Shown here one piece after another: positions 40,700 to 41,034 of a DNA stretch of 41,034 bases. A program made the position numbers and the translations under genes. The DNA comes from Paludibacteraceae bacterium (lineage in GTDB: Bacteria; Bacteroidota; Bacteroidia; Bacteroidales; Paludibacteraceae). The number at the start of each line of letters is the position of its first letter. The first letter of the stretch is position 1. Location: positions 79,520-120,553 of the forward strand of contig CAJOEX010000012.1 of assembly GCA_905233415.1 (NCBI GenBank). Reading direction: 5' to 3'. Under the pieces are notes generated by a model. It was given only the letters and a program-made list of their open reading frames with translations. It did not search any database and was not told where the DNA came from.

Positions 40700-40788
40700 G
40701 CCGCGGTGGTGGAATCGGTAGACACGAAGGACTTAAAATCCTTTGGCCAGTGATGGCTGTGCGGGTTCAAGTCCCGCCCGCGGTACCA
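40700..40788 (+). tRNA. tRNA-Leu (anticodon UAA)
   Basis: 89 bases with an encoded CCA end. The acceptor stem GCCGCGG pairs with CCGCGGT (one G-U pair), followed by A and CCA. The D arm GGTGGTGGAATCGGTAGACA fits. The anticodon stem AAGGA / TCCTT encloses CTTAAAA with anticodon TAA. The long variable arm and GTTCAA T-loop are those of a class II leucine tRNA. A terminator follows at once. Confidence 0.97.
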
Positions 40789-40793
40789 AGACA

Positions 40794-40818
40794 AAAAAGT
40801 GCGGTTGCCCGCACTTTT
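40794..40818 (+). terminator. Terminator of tRNA-Leu (GTGCGG-type family)
   Basis: A5, GTGCGG (40799-40804), loop TTGC, CCGCAC (40809-40814), T4. Same sequence family as at 801-830 and 24409-24438. Confidence 0.8.
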
Positions 40819-40820
40819 GT

Positions 40821-40913
40821 TAGTTGATAGTTGATAATTGACAGTTGACATCTCGTTAGTTGACAGTGGATATTCCCAATACTTCGAAAATGTCAATTGT
40901 CAATTGTCAATTA
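40821..40913. repeat. Heptanucleotide tandem arrays (TAGTTGA / GTCAATT type)
   Basis: Units TAGTTGA, TAGTTGA, TAATTGA, CAGTTGA (40821-40848), then TAGTTGA, CAGTGGA (40857-40870), then GTCAATT three times (about 40892-40912). It is the reverse-complement form of the array at 1525-1566 and again abuts the 3' end of a small-family gene. Confidence 0.7.
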
Positions 40914-41034
40914 CCCCTCGTAGCTCATCCATTCCTCGTGGAATAAGTAGCCGAAGAGGGTCGTGTACTTGGACTGTGCCTTGAAGGCTACTTCGTCAAC
41001 GGCGCGCTTCGTGGGGTCTGCCATACGGTCGCGG
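40911..41034 (-). CDS. GKLKKSD-family small protein, partial copy (5' end beyond the window)
   Basis: TAA at 40911-40913. The 40 visible codons read RDRMADPTKRAVDEVAFKAQ, SKYTTLFGYLFHEEW, MSYEG. They differ from the gene at 909-1235 at only a few residues and are over 90% equal in bases by eye. This makes it a recent duplicate 40 kb away, next to tRNA-Leu and its terminator. The N-terminus cannot be seen. Confidence 0.75.
   Translation of the reverse strand, partial: RDRMADPTKRAVDEVAFKAQSKYTTLFGYLFHEEWMSYEG

Overview
The window comes from a member of the Bacteroidales (Bacteroidota), probably an uncultured gut-type lineage. This rests on the promoter form (TTTG, 20 bases, TAnnTTTG, seen at nine or more places), the weak Shine-Dalgarno sites, the BspA-type leucine-rich repeats, the secreted proteins with Bacteroidetes-style C-terminal sorting tails, and the sequences of TypA, S1, ArgS and the M24 aminopeptidase. 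Genus cannot be fixed by eye.

Layout. 1-718: 5' part of typA (minus). 828-4240: a minus-strand run of very small genes of unknown function, several of them paralogues, wrapped in short repeats. One more member lies at 40911-41034, so both ends of the window carry the family. 4354-7977: a minus operon of a secreted HEFCH-type peptidase-like protein and a secreted leucine-rich-repeat/caspase protein. 8152-8682: a promoter and a roughly 500-base, highly folded leader. 8683-18263 (perhaps to 20185): an AT-rich plus-strand operon coding FHA-FHA-TM-protease, zinc-ribbon-FHA, PP2C-TM-tail, kinase-FHA-TM, kinase-TM-YD-repeat, and two secreted proteins that share a duplicated domain. 20186-21178: a gene graveyard with a CoiA-like fragment, a broken secreted protein and, on the minus strand, the first 55 codons of a cas9 gene. 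21280-24410: a pair of overlapping secreted-protein genes. 24762-33367: housekeeping genes (rpsA; pepP-argS; a WalJ-type hydrolase, a polyprenyl-phosphate glycosyltransferase and an M23 lipoprotein). 33434-40197: a giant secreted Ig-like protein with a small membrane partner (minus). 40700-40788: tRNA-Leu(UAA).

How the parts work together. The 8.7-18.3 kb operon holds a complete Ser/Thr phosphorylation circuit: two kinases (writers), one PP2C phosphatase (eraser), and three proteins with FHA or FHA-like phosphothreonine readers. Four of the five carry a membrane segment, and three of these place a different domain outside the cytoplasm (protease, low-complexity tail, YD-repeat stalk). I read this as a transmembrane phospho-signalling island, possibly controlled by its structured leader. 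It is the best candidate here for an undescribed system. The second is a genome-wide set of short repeats (16-base AGACCG units and 7-base tandem repeats) that also sit in frame inside argS.

Limits: all family assignments are from reading motifs. No database search, structure prediction or composition count was run.
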